A stretch of DNA of 5,943 nucleotides from Actinomycetota bacterium (GTDB lineage Bacteria; Actinomycetota; Thermoleophilia; Solirubrobacterales; 70-9), in contig VAYL01000177.1 in the NCBI GenBank assembly GCA_005884305.1, positions 2,048-7,990 of the forward strand, read 5' to 3'. This document shows, piece after piece, positions 5,915 through 5,943 of the stretch. The translations under genes and the position numbers were made by a program. Below the pieces are notes generated by a model. It had not been told where the DNA came from. It saw only the letters and a program-made list of their open reading frames with translations, and did no database searches. Each line of letters starts with the position of its first letter. Position 1 is the first letter of the stretch.

Positions 5915-5943
5915 CCGCCGCCCGTCCCGCCGCTGCCGTTGCC
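5911..5943 (-). CDS. possible C-terminal end of a Gly-rich protein (cut by window edge)
   Basis: On the minus strand the last bases of the window read as ten codons, GNGSGGTGGG, followed by TAA at 5911-5913. That stop shares a TTAA palindrome with the sortase stop, giving a convergent overlap of four bases. Gly/Ser/Thr tails are common on exported proteins, and a gene beside a sortase could be its partner, but ten codons of GC-rich sequence are not enough to prove a gene; a non-coding GC-rich spacer is the alternative. Confidence 0.25.
   Translation of the reverse strand, partial: GNGSGGTGGG

Overview
The window is high-GC DNA with dense gene packing. The gene content points to a Gram-positive actinobacterium: a DnaE replicative polymerase with an intact PHP metal site, a c-di-AMP (ydaO-type) riboswitch ahead of an Rpf-like cell-wall hydrolase, a class D/E-like sortase, and TANNNT -10 elements close to start codons. 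Sequence flavour resembles the Thermoleophilia (Solirubrobacterales/Gaiellales). That placement is an inference from remembered family sequences, not from a search.

Layout. (1) Positions 1-1040, minus strand: N-terminal 346 codons of the DNA polymerase III alpha subunit (dnaE), cut by the left edge. (2) Positions 1041-1134: short divergent promoter region. (3) Positions 1135-2073, plus strand: NAD-dependent UDP-glucose 4-epimerase-like sugar epimerase. (4) Positions 2074-2368: convergent, non-coding region holding a short hairpin, a tandem pair of related ~48-bp imperfect palindromes, and a hairpin abutting the next gene's stop. (5) Positions 2369-3442, minus: secreted coiled-coil protein with a C-terminal lysozyme-like transglycosylase domain. 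Its leader at about 3450-3610 is a ydaO/yuaA c-di-AMP riboswitch whose 3' end touches the ribosome-binding site. (6) Positions 3702-3854, minus: a 50-residue predicted membrane protein overlapping the argG stop by ATGA. (7) Positions 3851-5176, minus: argininosuccinate synthase (argG). (8) Positions 5231-5914, plus: membrane-anchored sortase, divergent from argG. (9) Right edge: possibly the last ten codons of a convergent minus-strand gene with a Gly-rich tail.

Functionally the genes are mostly independent housekeeping units: replication, sugar-nucleotide supply, arginine synthesis and envelope maintenance. The envelope theme recurs: the epimerase could feed surface polysaccharide, the riboswitch-controlled transglycosylase remodels peptidoglycan in response to c-di-AMP, and the sortase attaches or polymerises surface proteins. 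The least explained elements are the paired palindromes at 2160-2276, the argG-coupled small membrane protein, and an apparent six-residue gap in the DnaE PHP domain.
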